In this document: positions 17,586-26,239 of the stretch, in pieces | How the letters are laid out: each line of letters begins with the position of its first letter | How positions within the stretch are numbered: position 1 is the stretch's first letter | Source: Microbacterium luteolum | Lineage (GTDB): Bacteria; Actinomycetota; Actinomycetes; Actinomycetales; Microbacteriaceae | DNA length: 64,000 bases | Direction: 5' to 3' | Assembly (NCBI RefSeq): GCF_039533965.1 | Contig: NZ_BAAAUN010000001.1 | Coordinates: forward strand, 3,446,950-3,510,949 | Notes under the pieces: generated by a model | What the model saw: only the letters and a program-made list of their open reading frames with translations | What the model was told of the DNA's origin: nothing | The model's database searches: none | Made by a program: the position numbers and the translations under genes

Positions 17586-17619
17586 CAAGTGAGGCCCGCC
17601 CGTCGGCGGGCCTCACTTG
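17586..17619. terminator. Bidirectional hairpin terminator
   Basis: 15-bp perfect stem (17586-17600 with 17605-17619) and a 4-base loop CGTC, between the convergent membrane-protein and CsbD genes; contains the CsbD stop codon. Confidence 0.8.
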
Positions 17620-17798
17620 TCGAAAGCCGTCTTGGCGGCGTCCTTCGCGTTCTCGCCGGCCTGCTTCGCCGAGGCCTTGACCTGGTCGGCCTTGCCCTCG
17701 GCTTCGAGCCGCTCGTTGTCCGTGACCTTGCCGAGGCCTTCCTTCGCCTTGCCGGCGGCCTTCTCGGCGGCGTTCTTGATGTCATCTGCGGCACTCAT
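17613..17798 (-). CDS. CsbD family stress protein
   Basis: 61 residues, Lys/Ala/Glu-rich helical protein with the CsbD pattern (DIKNAAEKAAGKAKEGLGK). CsbD-like proteins are general-stress induced in many bacteria and have no known biochemical activity. Start at 17798 with GGAG upstream; longer upstream reading is not CsbD-like. A GTCAATCCCTT element lies 65 bp upstream. Confidence 0.9.
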   Translation of the reverse strand: MSAADDIKNAAEKAAGKAKEGLGKVTDNERLEAEGKADQVKASAKQAGENAKDAAKTAFDK

Positions 17799-17863
17799 GT
17801 GCTGCTCCTCTCCTTGACGGATCGCTTGCACACACACCCTCGCAAATCGGCGGAGAGTCGGCC

Positions 17864-17874
17864 AAGGGATTGAC
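17864..17874 (-). promoter_or_regulatory. GTCAATCCCTT motif, copy 2
   Basis: On the minus strand 65 bp upstream of the CsbD start; two mismatches to GTCAACCCCCT. CsbD is a stress gene elsewhere, which supports a shared stress signal. Confidence 0.4.
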
Positions 17875-17991
17875 AATCTCCGGATGCCGTGTCACCGCGC
17901 GACACCCGTCGACGGGAGCTCATCGAAGGACTAGCCTGGCGCCAGGCGGGTGTCCTGCCCGCGGACCTCTCGACGAAGGAAGCGGTGTGCG

Positions 17992-18396
17992 ATGGACTCG
18001 ATGATGATGGGCGCCATGTCGAAGAACATGGAGTCGATGACCGACGACATGGCCATGATGGACATGTCCGTCCTGCAGGCGTGCATGGACGCGTGCTCGG
18101 CCTGCGAGCAGGCCTGTACGGTGTGCTCCACTCAGCTGATGGACTGCGCCCCGGCGTGCATGAACTGCGCCGACATGTGCAACACCATGATGCGTTCGAT
18201 GATGCGGATGCAGGGGATGACCCCGGCGACCATGATGTCGATGCTCAACGCCTGCATCGCGATGTGCCAGCTGTGCATGGACGAGTGCATGAAGCACGCC
18301 GACCACAGCGAGGTCTGCAAGATGTGCGCTCAGGCGTGCCAGGCCTGCATGGACGCCTGCATGGCCATGAAGGACATGATGATGGCGAGCGCCTGA
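17992..18396 (+). CDS. Four-helix bundle copper-binding / storage protein (Csp-like)
   Basis: 134 residues with 18 Cys and more than 30 Met by my count. The Cys fall in repeated CxxxC / CxxC blocks along four predicted helices (for example ACMDAC, CMNCADMC, CQACMDAC), the pattern of cytosolic copper storage proteins, which bind many Cu(I) ions inside a four-helix bundle. The first 25 residues carry 11 Met, more than usual. No signal peptide. Start at 17992 with GAAGGAAG upstream; -10-like TAGCCT near 17934. Probably copper detoxification or storage; no copper regulator is adjacent. Confidence 0.85.
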   Translation: MDSMMMGAMSKNMESMTDDMAMMDMSVLQACMDACSACEQACTVCSTQLMDCAPACMNCADMCNTMMRSMMRMQGMTPATMMSMLNACIAMCQLCMDECMKHADHSEVCKMCAQACQACMDACMAMKDMMMASA

Positions 18397-18400
18397 CCCT

Positions 18401-18464
18401 TCGACCGGTCGTTGAGCGAGCGAAGCGAGACGAAACGCAGAGCGCCAGCGAGACGAAACGCAGG
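18401..18464. repeat. Dispersed repeat family A, copy 1
   Basis: Begins TCGACCGGTCGTTGAGCGAG directly after the copper-protein stop and contains two AGACGAAACGCAG units. Same family as 29082-29155, 32258-32308 and 41969-42009. Confidence 0.75.
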
Positions 18465-18476
18465 GACCGAGAGTGT

Positions 18477-18824
18477 TCAGGCGGCAGCGACGTTGAACTG
18501 CGTGCGGCCGACGGCCAGCACGCCGTAGCGCGCATGCAGGGCCACGGGAGTGCCCTGCGCTGCTTCCAGTGCTGCGCCCGAGCCGTTCCACAGCGCGTGC
18601 GCGGCGCCGTCGAGGCTGCGCACGACGAGGTCGCCGGTCGCGGCATCCGCCTGCTCCACGATGCCGTCGACCCACTCGGCCGGCGTCGCCGAGGCGATGC
18701 GCGCCTGGATCAGGTGCAGGGCGTGGCCGGGCGCGAACGAGGAGCACCGATCGCCGTGCTGGCACATGCACGCCGCACGCTCACGCACCGGGAGGGGCGA
18801 AAGGCGGTTCAGCGGCGTGGACAC
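18477..18824 (-). CDS. Hypothetical protein with a Cys-rich CMCQHGDRC segment
   Basis: 115 residues, GTG start at 18824 with AAGGAG four bases upstream, and -10-like TACGCT at 18870-18865. A compact CMCQHGDRC stretch near residues 19-27 could bind metal; the rest is an alpha/beta domain ending TQFNVAAA. No family recognised. Sits between the copper protein and the FBP-domain gene. The upstream reading frame to 19064 looks non-coding and was not used. Confidence 0.65.
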   Translation of the reverse strand: MSTPLNRLSPLPVRERAACMCQHGDRCSSFAPGHALHLIQARIASATPAEWVDGIVEQADAATGDLVVRSLDGAAHALWNGSGAALEAAQGTPVALHARYGVLAVGRTQFNVAAA

Positions 18825-19132
18825 GGTGGTCTCCTTCAGGATTGACGGATCGGGCGTTTCCGAAAGCGTAGGTCGGCATCCTGCGAGACGATAGGCGCCC
18901 CGACACGGAGTGAAACAAACGGGTGCAAGCTCGCCGGGTGCTGTTGTCGATGAGTGCCCTTTCGGGGCAGAACGGAGCCGCAGGCGCCTTCCGCGCCGCG
19001 GACAGAGGCTGAGGTCCAGCCGGAGACGGAACCCCCGTCGCCGGTGCTGCGTCATACCCGGCATCCGTCGCCGGGAACCTCACCCCTGATCGACTCGCCC
19101 TCTGCGGCGACCACTCCGAAAGCACATCTCTC
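18825..19132. other. 308-bp intergenic region between divergent genes
   Basis: Holds the TACGCT -10 and short leader for the minus-strand gene at 18824 and must hold the promoter for the FBP gene at 19133. I see no further reading frame with a ribosome site, no strong hairpin and no repeat. Confidence 0.5.
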
Positions 19133-19627
19133 ATGCGTCCCATCGACGAGCGCGCCATCCGCGCCTCCTTCATCAACGCCTCCCGCAAAGAGGTCTCCGT
19201 CATCACCCTGCCCGCCGACTTCGCCGAGCTCGACTTCGACAAGCTCGACTACCTCGGCTGGACCGATCCGAAGATGCCGCGCCGCGCGTACGTCGTGGCG
19301 TGGATCGACGATGCGCCGGTCGGGGTCGTGCTGCAGCGTGCCGAGCAGCGCGTCCTCTCCCGTGCGCAGTGCTCGTGGTGCGAGGACGTGACCCTCCGCA
19401 ACGACGTGCAGCTGTTCGTCGCCCGCAAGGCCGGTCCCGCCGGCCGCAAGGGCGACACGGTCGGCAACCTGGCCTGCGCCGAGTTCGGCTGCTCGCGCAA
19501 CGTGCGCGTCCTGCCGCCGCTGGCATACCAGGGCTACGACCGCGAGCTCGCCCGCGAGATGCGCATCCTGCGGCTGCAGGAGCACATCGCGGGGTTCCTC
19601 CGCGAGGTCGCCGGAACCTCCGCCTAG
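19133..19627 (+). CDS. FBP-domain protein (elongation factor G-binding, FusB-like C terminus)
   Basis: 164 residues matching the FBP domain of FusB-type EF-G-binding proteins: a helical N-terminal part and a treble-clef zinc knuckle made of C80, C83, C115 and C120. FusB rescues EF-G stalled by fusidic acid; actinobacterial homologues are presumed to act on EF-G or the ribosome, with resistance not shown. The stop overlaps the convergent GH3 stop by four bases. Confidence 0.82.
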   Translation: MRPIDERAIRASFINASRKEVSVITLPADFAELDFDKLDYLGWTDPKMPRRAYVVAWIDDAPVGVVLQRAEQRVLSRAQCSWCEDVTLRNDVQLFVARKAGPAGRKGDTVGNLACAEFGCSRNVRVLPPLAYQGYDRELAREMRILRLQEHIAGFLREVAGTSA

Positions 19628-21951
19628 ACGACCTCGAACGTCGCCACGGTCTCCTCGTCGTCGCAGGCGGCGCCGACCCAGAGGCGGAACCCGCCGGGCT
19701 CGACCCGGCGGGTTCCGTCGACGCCGGTGAAGGCGAGGCGATCCACGGGCACGTCGAAGGTCACGAGCTCCTCGGCACCCGCGGCGAGGCCGATGCGCCG
19801 GAAGGCGATCAGCTGCGCCACCGGGCGGGTGACGCTGGCGACCTCGTCGTGCGCGTAGAGCTGCACGACATCGACCCCGTCGCGCTCGCCGGTGTTGCGC
19901 ACCCGCACCGACACCCGCAGGGTCTCGCCGGCGGTCGCGGTCGCCGCGACCGTGAGGTCTTCGTGCGTGAAGGTCGTGTAGCCCAGACCGAAGCCGAACG
20001 GCCGTGCGGGAGTCGGATCGGCGCTCGTGACGTCGGCGCGACCGCCGAGCACGGGATGCAGGTACGAGTACGGCTGCGCGCCCGCCGACCGCGGCATCGA
20101 CACCGGAAGCCGCCCCGAGGGGGACACCCGTCCGCTGAGCAGGCTCGCAAGTGCGGGGCCGCCTTCCTCGCCGGGGAAGAACGCCTGCAGCACGGCCGCC
20201 GGGCGAGCGGTGTCCGTGGCGGAGCCGGCGATCGAGGACGGCGCCGAGGAGTTCACGGCTCCGAGACCGACCATCGCGCCGACGGCGCCCGACCGGGGCG
20301 GAAGAGCCCAGTCCAGCGCGTAGGGGCGCCCGGTCATCGCGACCAGGACCACCGGAGTGCCGGTCGCGACGACCGCTTCGACGAGCTCGCGCTGTATTCC
20401 GGGCAGCTCGAGCGACTCGACGTCGTTGCCCTCGCCGACGGTGCCGCGGCCGAAGAGTCCTGCCCTGTCTCCGACGACGACGATCGCGACGTCGGCGGCT
20501 GATGCATCGGCCACCGCGGCGGCGAGGCCGCTCCGGTTCGCGCTCTCCACATCGCTCCCGACCGCATGCGTGATCACGGCATCCGGGAACTCCTCGCGCA
20601 GCGATTCGAGGACAGAGGGCAGCGCGATGCCGGCCGGCACCTCCGGGTGGTGGGCGAGCACATGGTTGACGAACGAGTAGCAGCCCATGAGCGCCTCCGC
20701 GCTGTCGGCGTTCGGGCCGATCACCGCGATGCGGGACGGGCCGGAGTCGACGAGAGGGAGGACACCGTCGTTGCTCAGCAGCACGATCGATTCCTCCGCG
20801 AGGCGTCGGGCGAGAGCGCGGTGGGCGGGCGAGTCGAGATCGACGGATGCCGGAGGCGTCGAGAAGTCGGCGTCGAGCAGTCCGAGCTCCTCCTTCTGCG
20901 CCAGCACGCGTCCCACGGCGAGGTCGAGGATCTCCTGCGGCAGGCGGCCGTCGCGCACCTGCGCGGCGAGGGTGACGTAGGCGTCCGGCGACGGCAGCTC
21001 GACGTCGATGCCCGCGGTGAGCGCGAGGCGCGCGGCATCCGCGGAGTCTGCGGCGACCCGGTGCATGCTGCGCAGGAAGTCGACCGCGAAGTAGTCGGAG
21101 ACGACGACCCCGTCGAATCCCCAGCGATCGCGCAGGACGCCGGTGAGGTAGCGCGGATGCGCTCCCACGGGTACGCCGTCGATGTCGGTGTAGGAGTTCA
21201 TCACGCTGCGCGCCCCGCCCTCCCGCACCGCCATCTCGAACGGCGGCAGCAGGACGTCCTCGATCTCGCGCGGCCCCGCGTGCACGGGTGCGTGATTGCG
21301 ACCGGCGCGCGATGCGGAGTACCCGACGAAGTGCTTGAGCGTGGCGTGCACACCGGTGGACTGCAGACCTCGCACGTAGGCGGTGCCGATGGTGCCGACG
21401 ACCAGCGGATCCTCCGCGATGCACTCGTCCACCCGGCCCCACCGCGGATCGCGGATCACATCCAGCACCGGAGCGAGTCCCTGGTGGATGCCGAGCGCCC
21501 GCATCGAGTCGCCGATCGCCGCGCCCACCTCTGCGACGAGCTCCGGGTCGAAGGACGCGCCCCATGCCAGAGGCGTCGGGAACGTCGCCGCCTTCCACGC
21601 CGCGAGGCCGGTCAGGCACTCCTCGTGGACGATCGCGGGGATGCCGAGCCGGGTCTCCCGCTGCAGTCGCGCCTGCTCCGCCCAGAGCCACTGTGCGCGC
21701 TCGATCGGGTCGACCGGGCGCGTCCCGTAGACGCGGGTGAGGTGGCCGATCCCGTGCGCGCTCGCCTCCTCGTACCTCGACGAGCTCTTTTTCTCGCCGG
21801 CGAGGGGAGCCACGACCTCGTCGCCCTGGTCGACCCAGAAGCCGACGAGCTGAGCCTGCTTCTCCTCGAGCGTCATCTGCGTGAGGAGGGCTTCCACGCG
21901 CTCGGAGAGGCGCGGGCGGGGGTTCTGCTGCGACACGGTCGCCTCTTTCAT
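19624..21951 (-). CDS. Beta-glucosidase / beta-xylosidase, glycoside hydrolase family 3
   Basis: 775 residues in the usual GH3 order: (beta/alpha)8 barrel (about 15-340) with KH (206-207) and nucleophile D286 in VVVSDYF, alpha/beta sandwich (about 360-590), then a fibronectin-III-like domain. No signal peptide, so acts in the cytoplasm on imported oligosaccharides. Start is uncertain: ATG 21951 (AGGA upstream), GTG 21936 (AGAGG upstream) or ATG 21987, which overlaps the permease stop. Last gene of the sugar ABC operon, so it probably cleaves what that importer delivers. Confidence 0.9.
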   Translation of the reverse strand: MKEATVSQQNPRPRLSERVEALLTQMTLEEKQAQLVGFWVDQGDEVVAPLAGEKKSSSRYEEASAHGIGHLTRVYGTRPVDPIERAQWLWAEQARLQRETRLGIPAIVHEECLTGLAAWKAATFPTPLAWGASFDPELVAEVGAAIGDSMRALGIHQGLAPVLDVIRDPRWGRVDECIAEDPLVVGTIGTAYVRGLQSTGVHATLKHFVGYSASRAGRNHAPVHAGPREIEDVLLPPFEMAVREGGARSVMNSYTDIDGVPVGAHPRYLTGVLRDRWGFDGVVVSDYFAVDFLRSMHRVAADSADAARLALTAGIDVELPSPDAYVTLAAQVRDGRLPQEILDLAVGRVLAQKEELGLLDADFSTPPASVDLDSPAHRALARRLAEESIVLLSNDGVLPLVDSGPSRIAVIGPNADSAEALMGCYSFVNHVLAHHPEVPAGIALPSVLESLREEFPDAVITHAVGSDVESANRSGLAAAVADASAADVAIVVVGDRAGLFGRGTVGEGNDVESLELPGIQRELVEAVVATGTPVVLVAMTGRPYALDWALPPRSGAVGAMVGLGAVNSSAPSSIAGSATDTARPAAVLQAFFPGEEGGPALASLLSGRVSPSGRLPVSMPRSAGAQPYSYLHPVLGGRADVTSADPTPARPFGFGLGYTTFTHEDLTVAATATAGETLRVSVRVRNTGERDGVDVVQLYAHDEVASVTRPVAQLIAFRRIGLAAGAEELVTFDVPVDRLAFTGVDGTRRVEPGGFRLWVGAACDDEETVATFEVV

Positions 21952-21983
21952 GGTCGTGGGTCCTGCCGTCGGGTGCACCGCGG

Positions 21984-22862
21984 TCATCCCTTCACCGCAC
22001 CCGTCAGTCCTCCGACGATGCGGCGCTCGAACAGGCTGAAGAAGATGAGCGCGGGGATCATCGACAGCGAGGTGAATGCCAGCACCTTCGCGGTGTCCAC
22101 CGAGTACTGCGACGCGAACGACTGCACCCCGAGTGGAAGCGTGAACGCGGCCGCATCGTTGAGGATGAACAGCGGCAGCAGATAGCCGTTCCAGCTGCCG
22201 ATGAAGGCGAGGATGCCGGTCGTGATGACTCCCGGGAGCGACAGCGGCAGCACCATCCGCCAGAAGAAGCCCAGCCGGCTGCAGCCGTCGATGAAGGCCG
22301 CCTCCTGGATCTCGTCGGGGATCGCCCGCAGGAACGGCACCAGGATGATGATCGTGGTCGGCAGGGCGAACGCGATCTGCGGAAGGATGACACCGCCGAG
22401 GGAGTTCATCAGCCCGAGGCTGCGCACCACGATGTAGAGCGGGGTGATCGCGACGGTGAGCGGGAACATGAGGCCCGCCGCGAAGAACGCGTAGAGGACT
22501 CCGCGGCCGGCGAACCGGTAGCGGGCCAGCACGTACGCGGCCATCAGCCCGAGCGCCACCACGCCCAGCGTCGTCGTGAGCGCGACGATGAGGGAGTTGA
22601 GCACCTGCTTCCAGAAGATGCCGCCGGTGAGCACGTCGAGGTAGTTCGAGAGCACCCACGGCTGCGGGAGCCCCGACGGATCCGTCGTGATCTGCGCGTT
22701 CGTGCGGAAGCCGCCGATGATGATGTACGCGATCGGCGCCAGCATCAGCCCCACGGCGATCAGCGCGACGAAGTACACGGCGGGGTTCGCCCAGGGCAGC
22801 CGGGGCCGGGCTGCGCGCCGGCGGCCCGCCCGCTGGGTGACGAGTATGGAGGTGGCGGTCAT
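21984..22862 (-). CDS. Carbohydrate ABC transporter permease, MalG type
   Basis: 292 residues, six membrane helices, with the EAA loop near EAAFIDGCSRLGFFWRMVLP that docks the ATPase. MalG-type inner-membrane subunit of a CUT1 sugar importer. Start at 22862 overlaps the MalF-type stop (ATGA). No ATPase gene in the operon, so a shared MsiK-like ATPase elsewhere is likely. Confidence 0.92.
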   Translation of the reverse strand: MTATSILVTQRAGRRRAARPRLPWANPAVYFVALIAVGLMLAPIAYIIIGGFRTNAQITTDPSGLPQPWVLSNYLDVLTGGIFWKQVLNSLIVALTTTLGVVALGLMAAYVLARYRFAGRGVLYAFFAAGLMFPLTVAITPLYIVVRSLGLMNSLGGVILPQIAFALPTTIIILVPFLRAIPDEIQEAAFIDGCSRLGFFWRMVLPLSLPGVITTGILAFIGSWNGYLLPLFILNDAAAFTLPLGVQSFASQYSVDTAKVLAFTSLSMIPALIFFSLFERRIVGGLTGAVKG

Positions 22863-23797
22863 CGCGTGCTCCTCTTCCTTCGGGTTCCGGATCCGGTGAG
22901 CGCGCCGTCGGTGTCGCGCCGCAGCACGGCCCGCTGATAGATGAGGGCGACGACGAGCGAGATCAGGAACAGCACGACGGCGACGGCGTTCCCGTAGCCG
23001 AAGTTGCCGGCGTTGCGGCCCTCCGAGACCATGTAGGTGGCCATCGTCGACGTGCCGGCGGTGGAGGCGATGTACTGCCCCCAGATGATGTAGACGAGAT
23101 CGAACAGCTGCAGCGATCCGATGATCGACAGGAACGCCCAGATCCGCAGGGTCGGTGCGAGCAGCGGCAGGGTGATCTGCCACTGGATCTGCCAGTACGA
23201 GGCGCCGTCGATCGCCGCGGCCTCGTGCAGCTCCTCGGGGATCCCCTGGAGGCCGGCGAGGAAGAGGATGACCGCGAAGCCGACGTACTTCCACGTGATG
23301 ATGGCCATCAGGGTCCAGATCGCGATGCCGGGGTCGGACAGCCAGTCATTCGCCAGGAAGCCCAGCCCCATGTTCGTCAGCAGCCCGTTGAGGGCGCCGC
23401 TGGTCTGGAGCATCAGGCTCCATCCGGTTCCCACGACGACCTCGGAGATCACGTAGGGCACGAAGATCAGCATGCGGATCAGCGACTGTCCGCGCATCCG
23501 CCGGTTGAGCAGCAGGGCGAGCAGGATCGCCACCGGTCCCTGCAGGACCAGCGACATCACCAGGATGACGCCGTTGTGCGCGAGCGCATCGTGGAACAGC
23601 GGATCCTGCAGGATCGTCAGGTAGTTCTTGAAGCCGACGAAATCCGTGGGCGGACCGTACCCCTGCCAGCTGAAGAAGCCGTAGTACGCGGCCATCAGCA
23701 CCGGGAAGATGACGAAGGCGAGGAAGACGAGCAGGGCGGGCCCGGCCAGAAGGATCACTTCCAGCCGGGCTGCCGCCTCACGCCTTCGCCGCGGCAT
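22859..23797 (-). CDS. Carbohydrate ABC transporter permease, MalF type
   Basis: 312 residues, six membrane helices, EAA loop at EAAAIDGASYWQIQWQITLP. Partner of the MalG-type permease. The start overlaps the binding-protein gene by 20 bp in a different frame, which is longer than the other overlaps in this operon; no better start is visible. Confidence 0.92.
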   Translation of the reverse strand: MPRRRREAAARLEVILLAGPALLVFLAFVIFPVLMAAYYGFFSWQGYGPPTDFVGFKNYLTILQDPLFHDALAHNGVILVMSLVLQGPVAILLALLLNRRMRGQSLIRMLIFVPYVISEVVVGTGWSLMLQTSGALNGLLTNMGLGFLANDWLSDPGIAIWTLMAIITWKYVGFAVILFLAGLQGIPEELHEAAAIDGASYWQIQWQITLPLLAPTLRIWAFLSIIGSLQLFDLVYIIWGQYIASTAGTSTMATYMVSEGRNAGNFGYGNAVAVVLFLISLVVALIYQRAVLRRDTDGALTGSGTRRKRSTR

Positions 23798-25073
23798 CCT
23801 TGACAGCCTTGACGATGTCGTCCGGCGTCCCCTGACCCGCGAGCATGGTGACGACCGCGACGTTGAGCGCGTTGCCGACGTTCTGCCCGTAGACCGTGTC
23901 GAGCCACTGCGAGGCGTAGGGCGCCGCGTTGTAGGCCTCGAGGATCGTCTGGAGGTACGGCTCGGTGACCGCCTCCTGGGCGACCGTGTTCACCGGCGGG
24001 GCGTTGAACGCCTTGTAGTACGCGGTCTGCACCTCGGAGGTGCCCAGATAGTTGAGGAAGTCGACGCACGCATCGGGCGCGTCGACCGAGCAGGAGTAGC
24101 CGTCGACCCCGCCCATCATCGATCCGGGGAGTCCTTCGCCGCCCTCGACCTCGGGGAACGGGAACCAGGACAGATCGGCGAGCGGCTTCTGGTCGGGCGT
24201 CAGCGAGCCGATGACCCCGGGGTTCCAGGCGCCCATCAGCTCCATCGCCGCCTGGTGGTTCGCGATGAGGCCGGCGGAGCTCGCCGCGCCCTGCTGTGCG
24301 GTCGTGGTGAGGAAGCCGCTGTTGAACGGCTCCGTCGCCGCGAAGTCCTGCAGGTCCTCGCCGGCGCGGATCCAGCAGTCGTCGTCGAAGTTCATCTCGT
24401 CGGCGGCCTGGGCGAGGGTCTCGGGGCTGCACTCGCGCAGGGCGAACCAGTAGTACCAGTGCGCTGCGGGCCAGGCGTCCTTCGCACCGAGGGCGACGGG
24501 ATCGATGCCGGCGGCCTTGAGCGCCTCCGTCGCCGTCTCCAGCTCGTCGATCGTGGTGGGGTTCTCGGTGATCCCGGCCTCGTCGAACAGATCCTGGCTG
24601 TAGAAGAGCCCGCCGGGGAGCACGGCGACCGGCATCGCGTAGATCTTGTCGTCGAGGCTGTTCGCCGAGTAGGCGGCGTCCGGGATCTCCTCGGCCGCGG
24701 GCCCGGTGATCGCGTCGGTCAGGTCCTTGAGCTGACCGGCCTTCACCATCGCGGCCATCTTTCCGCCGCCGCGCTGCAGGAAGATGTCGGGGGCGTCGCC
24801 GGAGTTGAGGGCCGTCTGGAGTTTCCCGTCGAGGTCCTCGTTCTGGATCGACTGGATCTCGATCGTGACACCGGGGTTCGCCTTCTCGAAGTCGGCGACC
24901 GTGGCCTCCCAGAACTCGACGCCGGGACCGGTGGTGGAGTTGTGCCAGAGGGTCATCGCGGCGCCGTCGCCGTCGGAGCCGCCGCCGGTGTCGCCTGCCG
25001 TACAGCCCGAGAGGGCGAGTGCTCCGACGGCGAGCAGCGCCGCGGAGGCAAGGGGGAGCCTTCTGCTGATCAT
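23778..25073 (-). CDS. Extracellular sugar-binding lipoprotein
   Basis: 431 residues, lipobox LSGC with C24, then a family-1 solute-binding protein with Cys in pairs (for example C near DDDCW and YSCS). Delivers an oligosaccharide to the two permeases. First gene of the operon, 164 bp from the divergent LacI gene, with the operator between. Confidence 0.92.
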   Translation of the reverse strand: MISRRLPLASAALLAVGALALSGCTAGDTGGGSDGDGAAMTLWHNSTTGPGVEFWEATVADFEKANPGVTIEIQSIQNEDLDGKLQTALNSGDAPDIFLQRGGGKMAAMVKAGQLKDLTDAITGPAAEEIPDAAYSANSLDDKIYAMPVAVLPGGLFYSQDLFDEAGITENPTTIDELETATEALKAAGIDPVALGAKDAWPAAHWYYWFALRECSPETLAQAADEMNFDDDCWIRAGEDLQDFAATEPFNSGFLTTTAQQGAASSAGLIANHQAAMELMGAWNPGVIGSLTPDQKPLADLSWFPFPEVEGGEGLPGSMMGGVDGYSCSVDAPDACVDFLNYLGTSEVQTAYYKAFNAPPVNTVAQEAVTEPYLQTILEAYNAAPYASQWLDTVYGQNVGNALNVAVVTMLAGQGTPDDIVKAVKDAAAKA

Positions 25074-25184
25074 GTGATTGTTCTCCTCATCGAGTTGCGC
25101 GCCGCGTCGATGCGGGCGCCCACGGTGCCTCGGGTGAGACCGCGGTGGGATGCAGTCTTCTGCCGCGGGCGCCGGTCGTCAAAC

Positions 25185-25196
25185 GTTTTCGAAAAC
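25185..25196. promoter_or_regulatory. LacI-type operator GTTTTCGAAAAC
   Basis: Perfect 12-bp palindrome with AAAC and GTTT further out, between the binding-protein start (25073) and the lacI start (25238). Central CG with flanking A/T is typical of LacI-family sites; it would control both directions. Confidence 0.7.
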
Positions 25197-25237
25197 AGTT
25201 TCCATCCGACGGTGCGCAGGGTCTACGCTGGCGGATC

Positions 25238-26239
25238 ATGAGCGGGAGAACGACGATCCACGATGTCGCGCGAGCGGCGGGCGTCTCGGTGTCGACCGTC
25301 TCTAAGGCGGTCAACGGCCGGTACGGGATCGCGGATGCCACGGTGCAGCGCGTGCTCGACACGGTGCGCGAGCTCGGCTACGAGTCGAGCCTCGTGGCCA
25401 GCAGCATGCGCGCGCGCCGCACCGGGGTGATCGGGGTGCTGCTGGCGGACTTCGAGCCGTTCAGCGCCGAGATCCTCAAGGGCGTCGGTCTCGCCGTGCA
25501 CGACACCGCCTTCGATCTCCTCGCGTACAGCGGATCGCACCACGGCGCCGGCGACGGCTGGGAGCGTCGATCGCTCAGCCGTCTCTCGGGCACCCTGATC
25601 GACGCGGCGATCATGGTGACGCCGACCGTCGTCAGCGCCGCCACCGAGATCCCGGTCGTGGCGATCGACCCGCACACCGGGGGAGCGGATCTGCCGACCG
25701 TCGAGTCCGACAGCTTCGCCGGCGCGCTCACGGCCACTCGGCACCTCATCGAGCTCGGCCACCGTCGGATCGGCTTCCTCGCGGGACGCCCCGACCTGCG
25801 CTCGGCGGGCCTGCGCGATGCCGGCTACCGGCGGGCCCTGGCGGATGCCGGCATCCCGATCGATCCCGCGCTGGTCGGGGTCGGCCGCTACGAACTCGAG
25901 ACGACGCGCGAGTCGGCTCGCCTGCTGCTCGCGAGTCCGACGCGGCCCACCGCCGTGTTCGCCGCGAACGATCTGTCGGCGATCGCCGTGATCGAGGTCG
26001 CTCAGGAGATGGGGCTGCGGGTGCCGCAGGATCTCTCGGTGATCGGCTTCGACGACGTACCGGAGGCGTCACGTCGCGCGCTGCCGCTCACCACGATCCA
26101 ACAGCCGATGCGTCGCCTGGGTCAGGTGGCGGCCGACATGGTCTTCACCCTGCTCGCCGGACGCGAGATCGAGCAGACGCACGTGACGCTGCCGACACGG
26201 CTGGTGGTCAGGGCGACGACGGCGCGTCCCGCCGAGTGA
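25238..26239 (+). CDS. LacI family transcriptional regulator
   Basis: 333 residues. N-terminal helix-turn-helix TIHDVARAAGVSVSTVSK (6-23), hinge region, then a periplasmic-binding-protein-like effector domain. -10-like TACGCT at 25223-25228 is ten bases from the ATG, so the transcript has almost no leader. Controls the sugar operon through the palindrome at 25185. Its 3' end overlaps the convergent PaaX gene by 32 bp. Confidence 0.92.
   Translation: MSGRTTIHDVARAAGVSVSTVSKAVNGRYGIADATVQRVLDTVRELGYESSLVASSMRARRTGVIGVLLADFEPFSAEILKGVGLAVHDTAFDLLAYSGSHHGAGDGWERRSLSRLSGTLIDAAIMVTPTVVSAATEIPVVAIDPHTGGADLPTVESDSFAGALTATRHLIELGHRRIGFLAGRPDLRSAGLRDAGYRRALADAGIPIDPALVGVGRYELETTRESARLLLASPTRPTAVFAANDLSAIAVIEVAQEMGLRVPQDLSVIGFDDVPEASRRALPLTTIQQPMRRLGQVAADMVFTLLAGREIEQTHVTLPTRLVVRATTARPAE

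Noticed and set aside
19624..22659. Single 1011-codon frame joining GH3 and the permease region
   Set aside because: The N-terminal 230 codons are antisense-free shadow of the MalG-type permease in another frame; the enzyme starts near 21951.
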